A DNA stretch of 64,000 nt, taken from assembly GCF_012939955.1 (NCBI RefSeq), contig NZ_SPMY01000029.1, positions 28,360 through 92,359 on the forward strand, given 5' to 3'. Below the pieces are notes generated by a model, which worked only from the letters and a program-made list of their open reading frames with translations, was not told where the DNA came from and searched no databases. This DNA is from Candidatus Accumulibacter phosphatis. GTDB lineage: Bacteria; Pseudomonadota; Gammaproteobacteria; Burkholderiales; Rhodocyclaceae. Every line of letters starts with the position of its first letter. Position 1 is the first letter of the stretch. Positions 47,817 through 58,528 of the stretch are shown piece by piece. Position numbers and translations under genes: made by a program.

Positions 47817-49232
47817 TCAGCCTCCCACTTTGCTTGCGTCCTGCGCCAGCACGGCACTGGCCATCAGGCAGGCAACGGCGCACGAGGCGAGCTTGGCACG
47901 CCGGTTATCGGCACGGCTGGTGAGGATGATCGGCACGCGCGCGCCGAGCACGATGCCCGCACCATCGGCATTGCTCATGAAAGTCAGCTGCTTGGCGAGA
48001 ATGTTGCCGGCGGCGAGGTCGGGAACGACAAGAATGTCGGGATCGCCGGCGACGACCGAATCGATCTTCTTGATCCGCGCGGCTTCCTTGCTGATCGCGT
48101 TGTCAAGGGCCAGCGGGCCGTCGAGAATGGCACCCGTGATCTGACCACGGTCGGCCATCTTGCACAGCGAAGCGGCATCCGTCGTGCACACCATCCGCGA
48201 GTTGATGCCTTCGACGGCGCAAATGATCGCCACCTTCGGCTGCACGATACCCAGCACATGCGCCAGGTCGATGGCGTTCTGGCAGATGTCGCGTTTGCAG
48301 TCGAGATCCGGCGCGATGTTGATTGCCGCATCGGTCACGATCAAGGGCTTGTGGTAAGTCGGCACATCCATCAGGAAAGCATGCGTGATGCGCCGCTCGG
48401 TGCGCAAACCGGTTTGCCGATTGACCACCTCGGCCATCAGTTCGTCGGTGTGCAAGCTTCCTTTCATCAGCGCCGCGGCTTCTCCGAGGCGCACCAGCTC
48501 GACGGCGCGAAAGGCGGCGGCGTGGCTATGCGGCACGTCTTCGACGCGTACCCCGCCAAGGTCGAAGCCGAACTCCTCGGCCACCGCGCGCAGCCTGTCC
48601 AGCGGACCAACCAGGATCGGTTCGATGAGGTTTTCGCGGGCGGCCTCGAGAGCAGCGCCGAGCGAGGATTCATCGCAGGGATGCACCACCGCCACCGCCA
48701 CCGGCGGCAGTTTCCCGCAGCGTTGGACAAAGCTGTCAAAGCGGTCGTGGCTCTGAATCGAGACCTTGGCAGCGTCCGGACGGTCCATGATGATCCGGGT
48801 ATGCGGCGCAATGACCCGGGCAATACCGCTCATGATCGTCTCGCCGCGGGCGTTGACGCCAAGGCAGTCGAAAGTCACTTTGCGCGTCTCGGCAAATTTT
48901 TCTCGTGCCGCGATGCTGATCGTGATCTCCTCGCCAATGCCCAGCGGTGCGTGGAACTCGAGATCCTGACCGGCGTACACGGTGCCCGGCCCGGGCAGCT
49001 CGTTGCCGAGCAATCCGGAGATCTGGGCGCCCAGCCACATGCTGTGCGCGCTCAACTCCTTGGCGCCGAGTTGCTTGACCAGCTCGAGGTCGAGATGGGT
49101 AGGATTAACGTCACCTGAAACGGTCGCGAAAAGCTGCACATCCCGCACCGTCAGCGTGCGCTTGATGCTCGCCGTATCGCCAATGTTGATCTCGTCGAAA
49201 CAACGGTTCTCAAGGGTATCTTTGGTCATCAT
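47817..49232 (-). CDS. pta: Fused MaoC-like hydratase / phosphate acyltransferase (bifunctional enoyl-CoA hydratase/phosphate acetyltransferase)
   Basis: A 471-residue two-domain enzyme. Residues ~10-140 form a MaoC hot-dog domain (FATVSGDVNPTHLDLELVKQ, then GTVYAGQDLEFHAPLGIGEE). Residues ~155-465 form a PTA domain (PVAVAVVHPCDESSLGAALE, LMKGSLHTDELMAEVVN, KPLIVTDAAINIAPDLD, ADGAGIVLGARVPIILTSRA). It makes acyl phosphate from acyl-CoA for AckA. The fusion could act on crotonyl/3-hydroxybutyryl-type CoA or propionyl-CoA, linking PHA turnover to acetate. MMTK start: 49232 or 49229. Confidence 0.92.
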   Translation of the reverse strand: MMTKDTLENRCFDEINIGDTASIKRTLTVRDVQLFATVSGDVNPTHLDLELVKQLGAKELSAHSMWLGAQISGLLGNELPGPGTVYAGQDLEFHAPLGIGEEITISIAAREKFAETRKVTFDCLGVNARGETIMSGIARVIAPHTRIIMDRPDAAKVSIQSHDRFDSFVQRCGKLPPVAVAVVHPCDESSLGAALEAARENLIEPILVGPLDRLRAVAEEFGFDLGGVRVEDVPHSHAAAFRAVELVRLGEAAALMKGSLHTDELMAEVVNRQTGLRTERRITHAFLMDVPTYHKPLIVTDAAINIAPDLDCKRDICQNAIDLAHVLGIVQPKVAIICAVEGINSRMVCTTDAASLCKMADRGQITGAILDGPLALDNAISKEAARIKKIDSVVAGDPDILVVPDLAAGNILAKQLTFMSNADGAGIVLGARVPIILTSRADNRRAKLASCAVACLMASAVLAQDASKVGG

Positions 49233-49560
49233 GTACTCGTCGTGGATAAGGATTTTATTGTCTCGCCGGCAAGGCGCCTCTGCTCGTCCCGCTCTTGCGC
49301 TGACAACTCCCGCCAGTGCCTGATGGCTGGATGGCGGCCCGGAACGTCCATTCTAGCGTATCGCGCGAAAACGGCGAAGGCACGACCCGTCGCGGCATGA
49401 ACCGCGCTCAGCACGGCCCGCTGCCATCCGGTCGGAACAGGGTACGGGGATGAAAACCACTTGCCGAAGCGGGCGGCGAGACCGACTTTGGCTTATGATG
49501 ATGCCTGGGCAAGCCAGGCAGGCGGGCTCTTCTCAACTACGCTTTTCAGGGAGTGGTGAC
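49233..49560. other. Divergent region between pta and SYLF-2
   Basis: About 330 bases with no gene. It should hold the pta-ackA promoter and that of SYLF-2. I see no clear -35/-10 pair or hairpin. Confidence 0.3.
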
Positions 49561-50130
49561 ATGAACCAGACATCTTTTTCGCAGGTTTCTCAATTGTCCC
49601 GGTGGCTGCTGATGGCCACCTTGAGCGCTCTGCTGGCCCCTGCTGCGGCCATCGCCGCAGACCGCGCGGCGCTCGAAAGAGACGCACGCAGCGCCTATCA
49701 GAAATTGATCGACAAAATCCCTGCGGCGAAAGTTTTGTCCAGGGACGCTGTCGCCATCCTCGTTTTTCCGACGATCATCAAGGCCGGTCTCGTCGTCGGT
49801 GCGCAATACGGAGACGGCGTCCTCTTCAAGGCCGGCAAAGCAAGCGGCTACTACAACACCTCGGGTGCTTCGTACGGACTTCAGGCCGGCGCTCAACAAT
49901 ACGGTTATGCGATGTTTTTCATGAAAGAACAAGCGCTCCAGACCTTGAATCAGGCCGAAGGATTCGAAGTCGGCGTTGGCCCATCGATTGTCGTGGTGGA
50001 TGAGGGAATGGGCAAATCGATGACCTCGACGACCGTGCAGGACGACATCTACGCCTTTGTCTTCGGGCAAACAGGTCTGATGGCCGGTGTTGGCCTGCAG
50101 GGCAACAAGATCACCCGACTCAAGAACTGA
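49561..50130 (+). CDS. SYLF/YSC84-domain exported protein (2)
   Basis: A 189-residue periplasmic SYLF protein. Signal peptide LLMATLSALLAPAAAIAADR, then AYQKLIDKIPAAKVLSRDAV, VAILVFPTIIKAGLVVGAQY, GYYNTSGASYGLQAGAQQYG and TGLMAGVGLQGNKITRLKN, all SYLF hallmarks. Unlike SYLF-1 it lacks a lipobox. ATG 49561 has GGGAG upstream. The two paralogues enclose the GNAT-ackA-pta genes. Confidence 0.87.
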   Translation: MNQTSFSQVSQLSRWLLMATLSALLAPAAAIAADRAALERDARSAYQKLIDKIPAAKVLSRDAVAILVFPTIIKAGLVVGAQYGDGVLFKAGKASGYYNTSGASYGLQAGAQQYGYAMFFMKEQALQTLNQAEGFEVGVGPSIVVVDEGMGKSMTSTTVQDDIYAFVFGQTGLMAGVGLQGNKITRLKN

Positions 50131-50336
50131 TTGTCGGCGCGCAAGTCGGCCCGCGCCAGCGCAGCGCTCCAGCCGACTGGCATGGCCCAGGATACGGCTT
50201 CGCGGTACACCAGCCACTATTACTTCCCGTAACGCTGCCAGCCACGCTGTTAACCACACTCCCAGACAGCCATTGACAAACTACGTGCTCCACCGCTCGC
50301 CAGCGGGCGATGGCTTTAATCAAAAAAGAGATCCGG

Positions 50337-51896
50337 ATGAACTCAGCTCCCCGCCAAAGCGGCATTCTTCTGCACCCGACCTCCTTGCCCGGACCGCATG
50401 GCTCGGGCGACCTCGGCACTGCCGCTTTCCACTTCGTCGACTGGCTGGTTGCCGGCGGCCAATCGCTGTGGCAACTCCTGCCGCTGACCGGCCTTGGACC
50501 CGGTAACTCGCCCTACTCCAGTCCCTCCGCTTTCGCCGGCAACGAGTTGCTGATCGACCTGGTGCAACTGCAGGACGCCGGCTGGCTGACCCCCGCCGAT
50601 CTCGCCGAAGCTCCGGCTTTCCCCGAACAGCGTATCGACTATGCAGCCGTGCGACCTTTCAGGATGGACCAGTTGCGGCGCGCCGCCGCGCGCTTCTTCG
50701 CCTGCGGGAAGACCCCGGAACAGGCGGCATTCGCTGCCTTCTGCGCCGATTCCCGCGCCTGGCTCGACGATTACGCGTTGTTCATGGCGCTGGATATCGC
50801 CCATGGCGGTGACAACGGAACGATCTGGCAGCAGTGGCCGGCCGAGCTTGCGCACCGCCAGCCGGAGGCGCTGCGCGCGGCGGAACGCGCACACGCCGAC
50901 GAAATGAACTTCTGGAAGTTCTCGCAGTGGTGCTTCTACACACAGTGGGCCAAGCTCAAAACCTACGCCAACGCCCATCGCGTCGAGATCGTCGGCGACC
51001 TGCCGATCTTTGTCGCCGAGCATAGCGCCGATGTGTGGGCAAACCCGGGGCTTTTCGACCTCGACAAGAGCGGTCGTCCGCGCGTCGTCGCCGGAGTCCC
51101 GCCGGACTACTTCAGCGAGACCGGACAGCGCTGGGGAAACCCGCTCTACCTGTGGTCGGCACACGCCGCCGAGCACTATCTCTGGTGGGTAGATCGCATG
51201 CGGCAAATGATGACCCTCTGCGACATCGTGCGCATTGATCATTTCCGCGGCTTCGAGTCGTACTGGGAAATTCCGGCCGCGGCCGAAACGGCCATCGACG
51301 GCCTCTGGCAACCGGGGCCGGGCGCCGCCGTGTTCGCCGCCATGCGTCGCGAGCTGGCCGACGAACATGGCCAGCTCAAGATCATCGCCGAAGACCTCGG
51401 CATCATCACCCCGCCGGTCAAGAAGCTGCGCGAGGATGTCGGGCTGCCGGGCATGCGCATCCTGCACTTCGCCTTCGGCGACGACGCCAGAAACCCCTAT
51501 CTGCCGCACAACTACGATGCCAATACCGTCGTCTACACCGGCACGCACGACAACGACACCACCTGCGGCTGGTGGGAATCGCTCGAACAGAGCGAAAAGG
51601 ACCGCGTGCACACCTACCTGGGCGTCGGCAGCGAGAACAGCGAAGAACTGTGCTGGTATCTGATCCGTCTCGCGTTTTCCTCGGTGGCCCGCTATTGCGT
51701 CATACCGATGCAGGATGCACTGGCCCTCGATAGCACGCACCGCATGAACCAGCCGGGTGTCGGCGGGGGATCGTGGGAATGGCGTTACCGCTGGGATCAG
51801 GTCGCAGCCTGGCACTCCGAACGCCTGTTCGATCTGACCTGCCTCTACGGCCGCGACTACGCGAGCCAGCGCCCCGATGAAGCCGACGCAAGCTGA
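50337..51896 (+). CDS. malQ: 4-alpha-glucanotransferase (amylomaltase)
   Basis: A 519-residue GH77 enzyme that disproportionates malto-oligosaccharides in glycogen/maltodextrin metabolism. Motifs: GILLHPTSLPGPHGSGDLG, GPGNSPYSSPSAFAGNELL, ICDIVRIDHFRGFE-type nucleophile region (DIVRIDHFRGFES), KIIAEDLGIITP (acid/base Glu) and YTGTHDNDTTCGWW (Asp). Length matches the short bacterial type without an N-terminal extension. ATG 50337 is preceded by gagatccgg. No other glycogen gene is nearby. Confidence 0.95.
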   Translation: MNSAPRQSGILLHPTSLPGPHGSGDLGTAAFHFVDWLVAGGQSLWQLLPLTGLGPGNSPYSSPSAFAGNELLIDLVQLQDAGWLTPADLAEAPAFPEQRIDYAAVRPFRMDQLRRAAARFFACGKTPEQAAFAAFCADSRAWLDDYALFMALDIAHGGDNGTIWQQWPAELAHRQPEALRAAERAHADEMNFWKFSQWCFYTQWAKLKTYANAHRVEIVGDLPIFVAEHSADVWANPGLFDLDKSGRPRVVAGVPPDYFSETGQRWGNPLYLWSAHAAEHYLWWVDRMRQMMTLCDIVRIDHFRGFESYWEIPAAAETAIDGLWQPGPGAAVFAAMRRELADEHGQLKIIAEDLGIITPPVKKLREDVGLPGMRILHFAFGDDARNPYLPHNYDANTVVYTGTHDNDTTCGWWESLEQSEKDRVHTYLGVGSENSEELCWYLIRLAFSSVARYCVIPMQDALALDSTHRMNQPGVGGGSWEWRYRWDQVAAWHSERLFDLTCLYGRDYASQRPDEADAS

Positions 51897-51950
51897 TCAT
51901 CACCTGCAGGCCGTCGCCTCAAGCTCGTCACGACCAGTACCCGTCAGCAG

Positions 51951-52760
51951 ATGATGCTCGCTTCGACCGAGCTAAACGCGATCCACACTGGCCTGAACAA
52001 GGGCGAGTTCTTCGTCGAGTACCTGCCCATGGTTTCCCTCGGCGATCACAGCTGCCTGGGGGCAGAAGCGCTCATCCGCTGGCGGCGACCTGACGGCGCC
52101 GTCGTTCTTCCCGACGAATTCATCCCGCTGGCGGATAACACCCCGCTCTCCGGGCTGATTACCTACTGGCTGATCGACACGCTGGCTGTCGAAGTCGGCG
52201 GCTGGCTGCGCGCGCACCCGCAGGCCCATCTCAGCCTCAACGTGCCGCCCGAAATCCTCGGTCGCGGCGGCCTGGAGTACGCCGCCGTCAAGTCCGGTCT
52301 CGGCGAGTTTCGCGCGCAGCTGATTCTCGAAGTGACCGAGCGCGGAATTCCCGACCAGCTCGGTTTGATGGCCCTCAACAGCATGTTTCATGGCGGCATC
52401 AAGCTCGCCCTCGACGACGTGATGATGAGCGGCACCAATCTGGCGCTCATTTCGCGTTGCAACTTCCAGGTCATCAAGCTCGACCGCCTGCTGACTGCCG
52501 AGATCACCCCGGAGTGCCCACATCCGGACTGGTTGCGTAGCCTGGCCGGACTCCTGCAGGCGAGCGAACTTACCGTCGTCGCTGAAGGCATCGAAACCGA
52601 CACCCAGTTGCAGGCCCTGCGCGCCGCCGGCGTGCAGTGGGGACAGGGCTACCACTTCTCGCCGCCGCTGGCCATCGCCGAGTTCATCGCCTGGTACGAG
52701 AAATGGGGGAAAACCAGCTCCTGCCCCGAGACAAACCGCTTCACTGCCAAGCCGGTCTAG
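51951..52760 (+). CDS. EAL-domain protein (c-di-GMP phosphodiesterase-like)
   Basis: A 269-residue, almost stand-alone EAL domain. Metal and substrate residues are mostly kept: GAEALIRWRRPDG (EAL), HLSLNVPPEIL (Asn), LILEVTERG (Glu), LALDDV (Asp-Asp), VIKLDRLL (Lys) and VVAEGIETDTQ (Glu), ending GQGYHFSPPL. The loop-6 motif DDFGTGYSS is changed to DDVMMSGTN, which may alter dimer-coupled activity, so it could be a c-di-GMP binder rather than an enzyme. No sensor or membrane domain precedes it. It follows malQ by 54 bases. Confidence 0.83.
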   Translation: MMLASTELNAIHTGLNKGEFFVEYLPMVSLGDHSCLGAEALIRWRRPDGAVVLPDEFIPLADNTPLSGLITYWLIDTLAVEVGGWLRAHPQAHLSLNVPPEILGRGGLEYAAVKSGLGEFRAQLILEVTERGIPDQLGLMALNSMFHGGIKLALDDVMMSGTNLALISRCNFQVIKLDRLLTAEITPECPHPDWLRSLAGLLQASELTVVAEGIETDTQLQALRAAGVQWGQGYHFSPPLAIAEFIAWYEKWGKTSSCPETNRFTAKPV

Positions 52761-52862
52761 GGTTCCGGGACGTCGGCACAGCGTGTCGCCGGCCGGGCGA
52801 AGCGCGTGTCGCTGCAGTTCCTGGTGCTTTTTTCGCGCTCGCGTGCCTGAGCACGCGCAGAC

Positions 52863-52976
52863 TCACTCCCCGAGAGCCTGCTCGCAGTACTGAAGCATGG
52901 CGTCGAGGTCCTCGATATCGAGGCCGGCTGACTGCAGGCCGCGCAGGATCGCCAGCGCTTCCTGCAGTGCAGCCAC
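52863..52976 (-). CDS. Possible small ORF, 37 aa
   Basis: GTG-initiated frame giving ALQEALAILRGLQSAGLD then IEDLDAMLQYCEQALGE. The amphipathic, codon-biased composition is coding-like, but there is no clear ribosome site. It may be the residual C-terminus of a larger lost gene. The rest of the 52761-53021 gap shows nothing. Confidence 0.25.
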   Translation of the reverse strand: MAALQEALAILRGLQSAGLDIEDLDAMLQYCEQALGE

Positions 52977-53021
52977 CTACCTCTCGGGTTCCCGATGCCA
53001 TGCGAGTGCTTGGGCCCTGGC

Positions 53022-55016
<1,995 letters not shown>

Positions 55017-55065
55017 GTCCCCTCCTCCTTGCTGCGATGGAAAAAGCGTTTAGGCGATTGCCGGA

Positions 55066-55196
55066 AAAGAACCTACCAGATTGCGCCGGATTTTCGGTCG
55101 TCTTCAAGGCGCGACAACAGGCGCATAGTCGAACTACGTAACTGTTGTCGTAACACAGAAGACGGGCGAAAAGACAAGCAAGATGGTAGGTTCTTT
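55066..55196. repeat. 131-bp nested palindrome, family D
   Basis: Perfect 13-bp terminal inverted repeats (aaagaacctacca / tggtaggttcttt) enclose further inner arms: cgtcttc/gaagacg and CGACAACAG/CTGTTGTCG, so the whole unit folds into one long cruciform-like hairpin. A degenerate right arm recurs at 26070-26135. It sits between the thioesterase and aacS genes and would appear in their shared transcript. Confidence 0.75.
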
Positions 55197-55209
55197 GACA
55201 GAAATCGCC

Positions 55210-55617
55210 TTACGACAACTGTGCTCGCCACTCCTCGGGAATCGGCACCGACTTGCCGCTGGCCACGTCCATCCAGACGATCTTGGAATCGCCGGTGGCG
55301 TAGAGGGTCTCCTTGTCTTGCAGGCGAATCTCGTAATGCGTCTGCACGCTGCTGCGGCCGGGATGAGCGCAGAACATACGTACTTCGACGAGGCCCGGGT
55401 AGTTGAGCGGCACCAGGAAGGTGCACGCGGCGTTGATGATCACCGGTGCCGTGCCGCGCGGCAGCACCTTGAAACCCAGTGTTTCGAGGTACTCGACGCG
55501 ACACTGCTCCATGTAGCGAAAATAGACGGTGTTATTGACGTGTCCGTAGGCGTCCATGTCGCCCCAGCGGATGGACATCAGGCTGGTCTGGACGAGCTTG
55601 CGTTGGCTTGTTGGCAT
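55210..55617 (-). CDS. Acyl-CoA thioesterase, 4HBT/YbgC type
   Basis: A 135-residue hot-dog thioesterase. RWGDMDAYGHVNNTVYFRYM contains the 4HBT active-site Asp and the HVNN motif; INAACTFLVPLNYPGLVEVR and GDSKIVWMDVASGKSVPIPE follow. It would release free acids from short acyl-CoAs. ATG 55617 has AGGAAG upstream. It lies between acyl-CoA dehydrogenase and aacS on the same strand, supporting a role in acyl-CoA balance. Confidence 0.87.
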   Translation of the reverse strand: MPTSQRKLVQTSLMSIRWGDMDAYGHVNNTVYFRYMEQCRVEYLETLGFKVLPRGTAPVIINAACTFLVPLNYPGLVEVRMFCAHPGRSSVQTHYEIRLQDKETLYATGDSKIVWMDVASGKSVPIPEEWRAQLS

Positions 55618-55730
55618 GGTGCTTCCTGTACTTGATGCACGGCGAGTGCTGAAAAGGTACGCCGACGATTGGCGATCGCCGGCGCGGGTGCAAGAAAACG
55701 GCCAAACCGCCGGCGGGCCGCCTTCCTCGC

Positions 55731-55836
55731 TGACGGTCATAACATTTCGGATGAAAGCCATGACCGTCCCCCCCTGACCCTTCTCCCGCGAGGAGAGAAG
55801 GGAGTTTCGTGAGTCGCTTACGCGACTTTCACATTA
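55731..55836 (-). repeat. Dispersed multi-hairpin repeat, family A, copy 4 (inverted)
   Basis: Starts GACGGTCATAAC and ends GCGACTTTCACATTA, the mirror of the other copies. The CCTTCTCC/GGAGAAGG-type stem and AGTCGC/GCGACT stem (loop ttac) are intact; the outer GGTCAT/ATGACC arms have small changes. It lies eight bases beyond the acyl-CoA dehydrogenase stop. Confidence 0.85.
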
Positions 55837-55843
55837 CAGCTGC

Positions 55844-57646
55844 CTAGAACATGTCTTCCGGCAAAGCCATCACGCCGACCGCACCGTCGGTGACGCTACT
55901 CGCCAGCCCGGCTGCCCGCGACAGGATGTGGTCGGCGTAGAAACGCGCGGTGACCACTTTTGCCGCGTAGAAGGGATCGGCGTCGCCGGCGTCGATTTTG
56001 CTCTGCGCGATCACTGCCGCGCGCGCCATTTGCCAACCGCCGGCGACGATGCCGAGCAAGGTCAGGAAGGGAACCGAACCGGCCGATGCCGCACGAACAT
56101 CGTCGCGATAAGTGGCCACCACCCAGTCGCCGGCTTCTGCCAGCGCCTCGACGCCAGCCGTCAAGCGCTTGCGAATGGCGACGAAATGACTGCCCGCCTG
56201 CCCGGCCAGTTCAGCCAGTTCGGCGTCAAAGGCACGCATGCTGGCGATCAGTGCCTGCAGCGTGGCGCCGCCTTCGCGGGCGATCTTGCGACCGATCACG
56301 TCGTTGGCCTGAATGGCCGTGGTGCCCTCGTAGATCGTCGAGATCTGCGCGTCGCGCAGGTGCTGCGCAGCACCGGTTTCTTCGATGTAACCCATGCCGC
56401 CATGCACCTGTATGCCCATCGACGCCATGCTCACCCCGCTCTCGGTGCTCCAGCCCTTGACCACGCCGATCATCAGATCGACGAAAGCCTGCTTGCGCTT
56501 GCGCTCGGCAGCGTCGGGATGGTGAATGGCGGCGTCGTGGGCGGCGGCAACCACATAAGCCAGCGCCCGTGTGGCCTCGGCGTGGGCGCGCATGGTCATC
56601 AACATGCGGCGCACGTCGGGATGCGCGATGATCGCCACTTTCGGCCCGCCACGCTCGCCGATATCGGTGCACTGGATACGGTCGCGGGCGTAGTCGCGCG
56701 CCCGCTGATACGAGCGCTCGCAAGCGGCAACGCCTTCCAGGCCGACGCCGAAGCGCGCGGCGTTCATCATGATGAACATGTACTCGAGACCACGATTCTC
56801 TTCGCCGACGAGGTAGCCGACAGCGCCGCCATGGTCGCCGAAAGCCATGATCGCCGTTGGGCTGGCGTGAATGCCCAGCTTGTGCTCGATCGATACGCAA
56901 TAGGCGTCGTTGCGCTCGCCAAGGCTGCCGTCGTCATTGACCATGAACTTCGGTACGACGAACAGTGAAATGCCCTTGACGCCTTCGGGAGCCGTCGGTG
57001 TCCGCGCCAGTACCAAATGGACGATGTTCGCGGCCATGTCGTGGTCGCCATAGGTGATGAAAATCTTCTGCCCGAAAATCTTGTAGCTGCCGTCGGCCTG
57101 CGGCTCGGCACGGGTGCGCACGGCGGCCAGGTCGGAGCCGGCATTCGGCTCGGTGAGGTTCATGGTCCCGGTCCACACGCCGCTGACCATCTTTTCCAGA
57201 TAGTCCTTCTTGAGCTTCTCGGAACCGGTGAGCACCAGCGCCTCGATGGCGCCGTTGGTCAGCAAGGGGCACAGAGAAAAGGAGTGATTGGCCGACTTCC
57301 ACATCTCGGCAACCGCCGCCGCAAGCACCTTCGGCAGGCCCTGACCGCCCCACTCCGGCTCGCACGCCAGCGCCGTCCAGCCACTGTCGGCGAACAGCTT
57401 GTAGGCCTCCTTGAAGCCGGCGGGCATGGTCACCGCCTTGTCGTGCCACTTGGCGCCTTCGAGGTCACCCGGAATGTTGAGCGGCGACAGCACTTCCTCG
57501 GCAAACTTGGCGGCCTCTTCGAGAACCGCGTCAACGAGATCGGGCGTGGCCTCTTCGCAACCGGGAAGCTGCGCCACCTGTTCGAGCCCGGCGAGTTCAT
57601 TGAGCACGAACTGCATATCGCGGATTGGGGCAAAGTATTCACTCAT
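55844..57646 (-). CDS. Acyl-CoA dehydrogenase (long form, ~600 aa)
   Basis: A 600-residue FAD enzyme passing electrons to EtfAB. MSEYFAPIRDMQFVLNEL opens the N-terminal extension of this subfamily. FAD/substrate motifs: MNLTEPNAGSDLAAVRT, QKIFITYGDHDMA, RLGIHAS-type KLGIHASPTAIMAF, VHGGMGYIEETG and catalytic-Glu region TIYEGTTAIQANDVIGRKI. The C-terminal Acyl-CoA_dh_C-type domain is present. AAGGAG lies eight bases before ATG 57646, which overlaps the end region of the upstream permease gene (11-bp gap). It belongs to the etfBA operon. Confidence 0.93.
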   Translation of the reverse strand: MSEYFAPIRDMQFVLNELAGLEQVAQLPGCEEATPDLVDAVLEEAAKFAEEVLSPLNIPGDLEGAKWHDKAVTMPAGFKEAYKLFADSGWTALACEPEWGGQGLPKVLAAAVAEMWKSANHSFSLCPLLTNGAIEALVLTGSEKLKKDYLEKMVSGVWTGTMNLTEPNAGSDLAAVRTRAEPQADGSYKIFGQKIFITYGDHDMAANIVHLVLARTPTAPEGVKGISLFVVPKFMVNDDGSLGERNDAYCVSIEHKLGIHASPTAIMAFGDHGGAVGYLVGEENRGLEYMFIMMNAARFGVGLEGVAACERSYQRARDYARDRIQCTDIGERGGPKVAIIAHPDVRRMLMTMRAHAEATRALAYVVAAAHDAAIHHPDAAERKRKQAFVDLMIGVVKGWSTESGVSMASMGIQVHGGMGYIEETGAAQHLRDAQISTIYEGTTAIQANDVIGRKIAREGGATLQALIASMRAFDAELAELAGQAGSHFVAIRKRLTAGVEALAEAGDWVVATYRDDVRAASAGSVPFLTLLGIVAGGWQMARAAVIAQSKIDAGDADPFYAAKVVTARFYADHILSRAAGLASSVTDGAVGVMALPEDMF

Positions 57647-57657
57647 TTCATTCTCCT

Positions 57658-58506
57658 TCAAATTCGCCAGGGGAAACGGTCATCAGCGGCAAGACCGTTG
57701 GGGATGGATTGTAGGTACTTGTCGGTACTATTCGCGGCGCTATTTTGGGTGCAATTGCGGGTGCTATTGCGGGTGCTATTGCGGGTGCTATTGCGGGTGC
57801 AATCGATCTCGCAATAGCCGTCGCCTTCGCCTGCGCTCGTCACTTTTTTTCCGAGGAACTGCACATCGTCAAAGTCGGCGAGAAGATCCGGTCGATAAAC
57901 AGCAAACAGGGTCGCCATCATTCCCGACAGCCAGGCCTCGGAAAAACCGAGCAGCAGAAAATAGGGTAGATATTCGGCAGCCAGGTAATCACCGTCGTAG
58001 GCCCCCGCCAGCACCAACAGCGTGCACGCCGCCAGGCCGACCGCAATCACTGCCAGCGCCGCGGCAAAGAAGCCCTTGCAGAAGATGTACACGAACATGT
58101 GGCGCGGCAGCAAGTGATCGACCAGGCGATGTAGCGTATGACTGACGGCAACGCCAACGCCGGCCATCAGCAAGGCGTTTATGGCAAAGCTTTGCCAGCC
58201 GGCAAAACCATTCAGCCCGACCCCGAGCAGCACCAGACAGAGGCCGATAAAAGCCAGCGCCCAGCCGAAGCACAGGGTAAACACCGTTGCCCCGAGCAGG
58301 TGCAGCGAAAGGCCGGGTTTGACCCCGGCCTGCAGGTGCCAGAGTACGATCAGGGCAACGATGGTCGCCAGGAAGGCATTCAGGCGTGCGCCGTCGGCCA
58401 GCACGGGCCACGGCGCCCGCCGCAGGGCAAGCAGCGCGACCCCGACGAAGACCATCCAGGACAGCAGTAGCCACCCACTCCCGAGGAGGCCGTCCGGCAG
58501 GTTCAC
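57658..58506 (-). CDS. CbiM-like energy-coupling-factor permease with C-terminal tetrapeptide repeats
   Basis: A ~282-residue membrane protein. NLPDGLLGSGWLLLSWMVF recalls the N-terminal metal-binding opening of CbiM/ECF permeases (MHIPDGFL). Six or so hydrophobic helices follow, with conserved WHLQAGVKPGLSLHLLGATV and LPYFLLLGFSEAWLSGMMAT. The last ~30 residues are Thr-Arg-Asn-Ser repeats encoded by a 12-bp tandem. It starts at GTG 58506. Why a metal or vitamin permease lies between etfA and the acyl-CoA dehydrogenase is unclear. Cobalt/B12 supply for acyl-CoA mutases is one possibility. Confidence 0.68.
   Translation of the reverse strand: MNLPDGLLGSGWLLLSWMVFVGVALLALRRAPWPVLADGARLNAFLATIVALIVLWHLQAGVKPGLSLHLLGATVFTLCFGWALAFIGLCLVLLGVGLNGFAGWQSFAINALLMAGVGVAVSHTLHRLVDHLLPRHMFVYIFCKGFFAAALAVIAVGLAACTLLVLAGAYDGDYLAAEYLPYFLLLGFSEAWLSGMMATLFAVYRPDLLADFDDVQFLGKKVTSAGEGDGYCEIDCTRNSTRNSTRNSTRNCTQNSAANSTDKYLQSIPNGLAADDRFPWRI
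57730..57805. repeat. 12-bp tandem repeat (gcgggtgctatt) inside the permease gene
   Basis: Four to six copies of gcgggtgctatt and variants run in frame within the permease 3' end, giving TRNS units on the minus strand. Because the unit is 12 bp, copy-number changes would lengthen or shorten the tail without breaking the frame. Confidence 0.8.
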
Positions 58507-58528
58507 GCTGCCCGTTGCCCGACTGTGT

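Noticed and set aside
51972..52655. Minus-strand ORF opposite the EAL gene
   Set aside because: Shadow of the plus-strand EAL domain, which has all its motifs.
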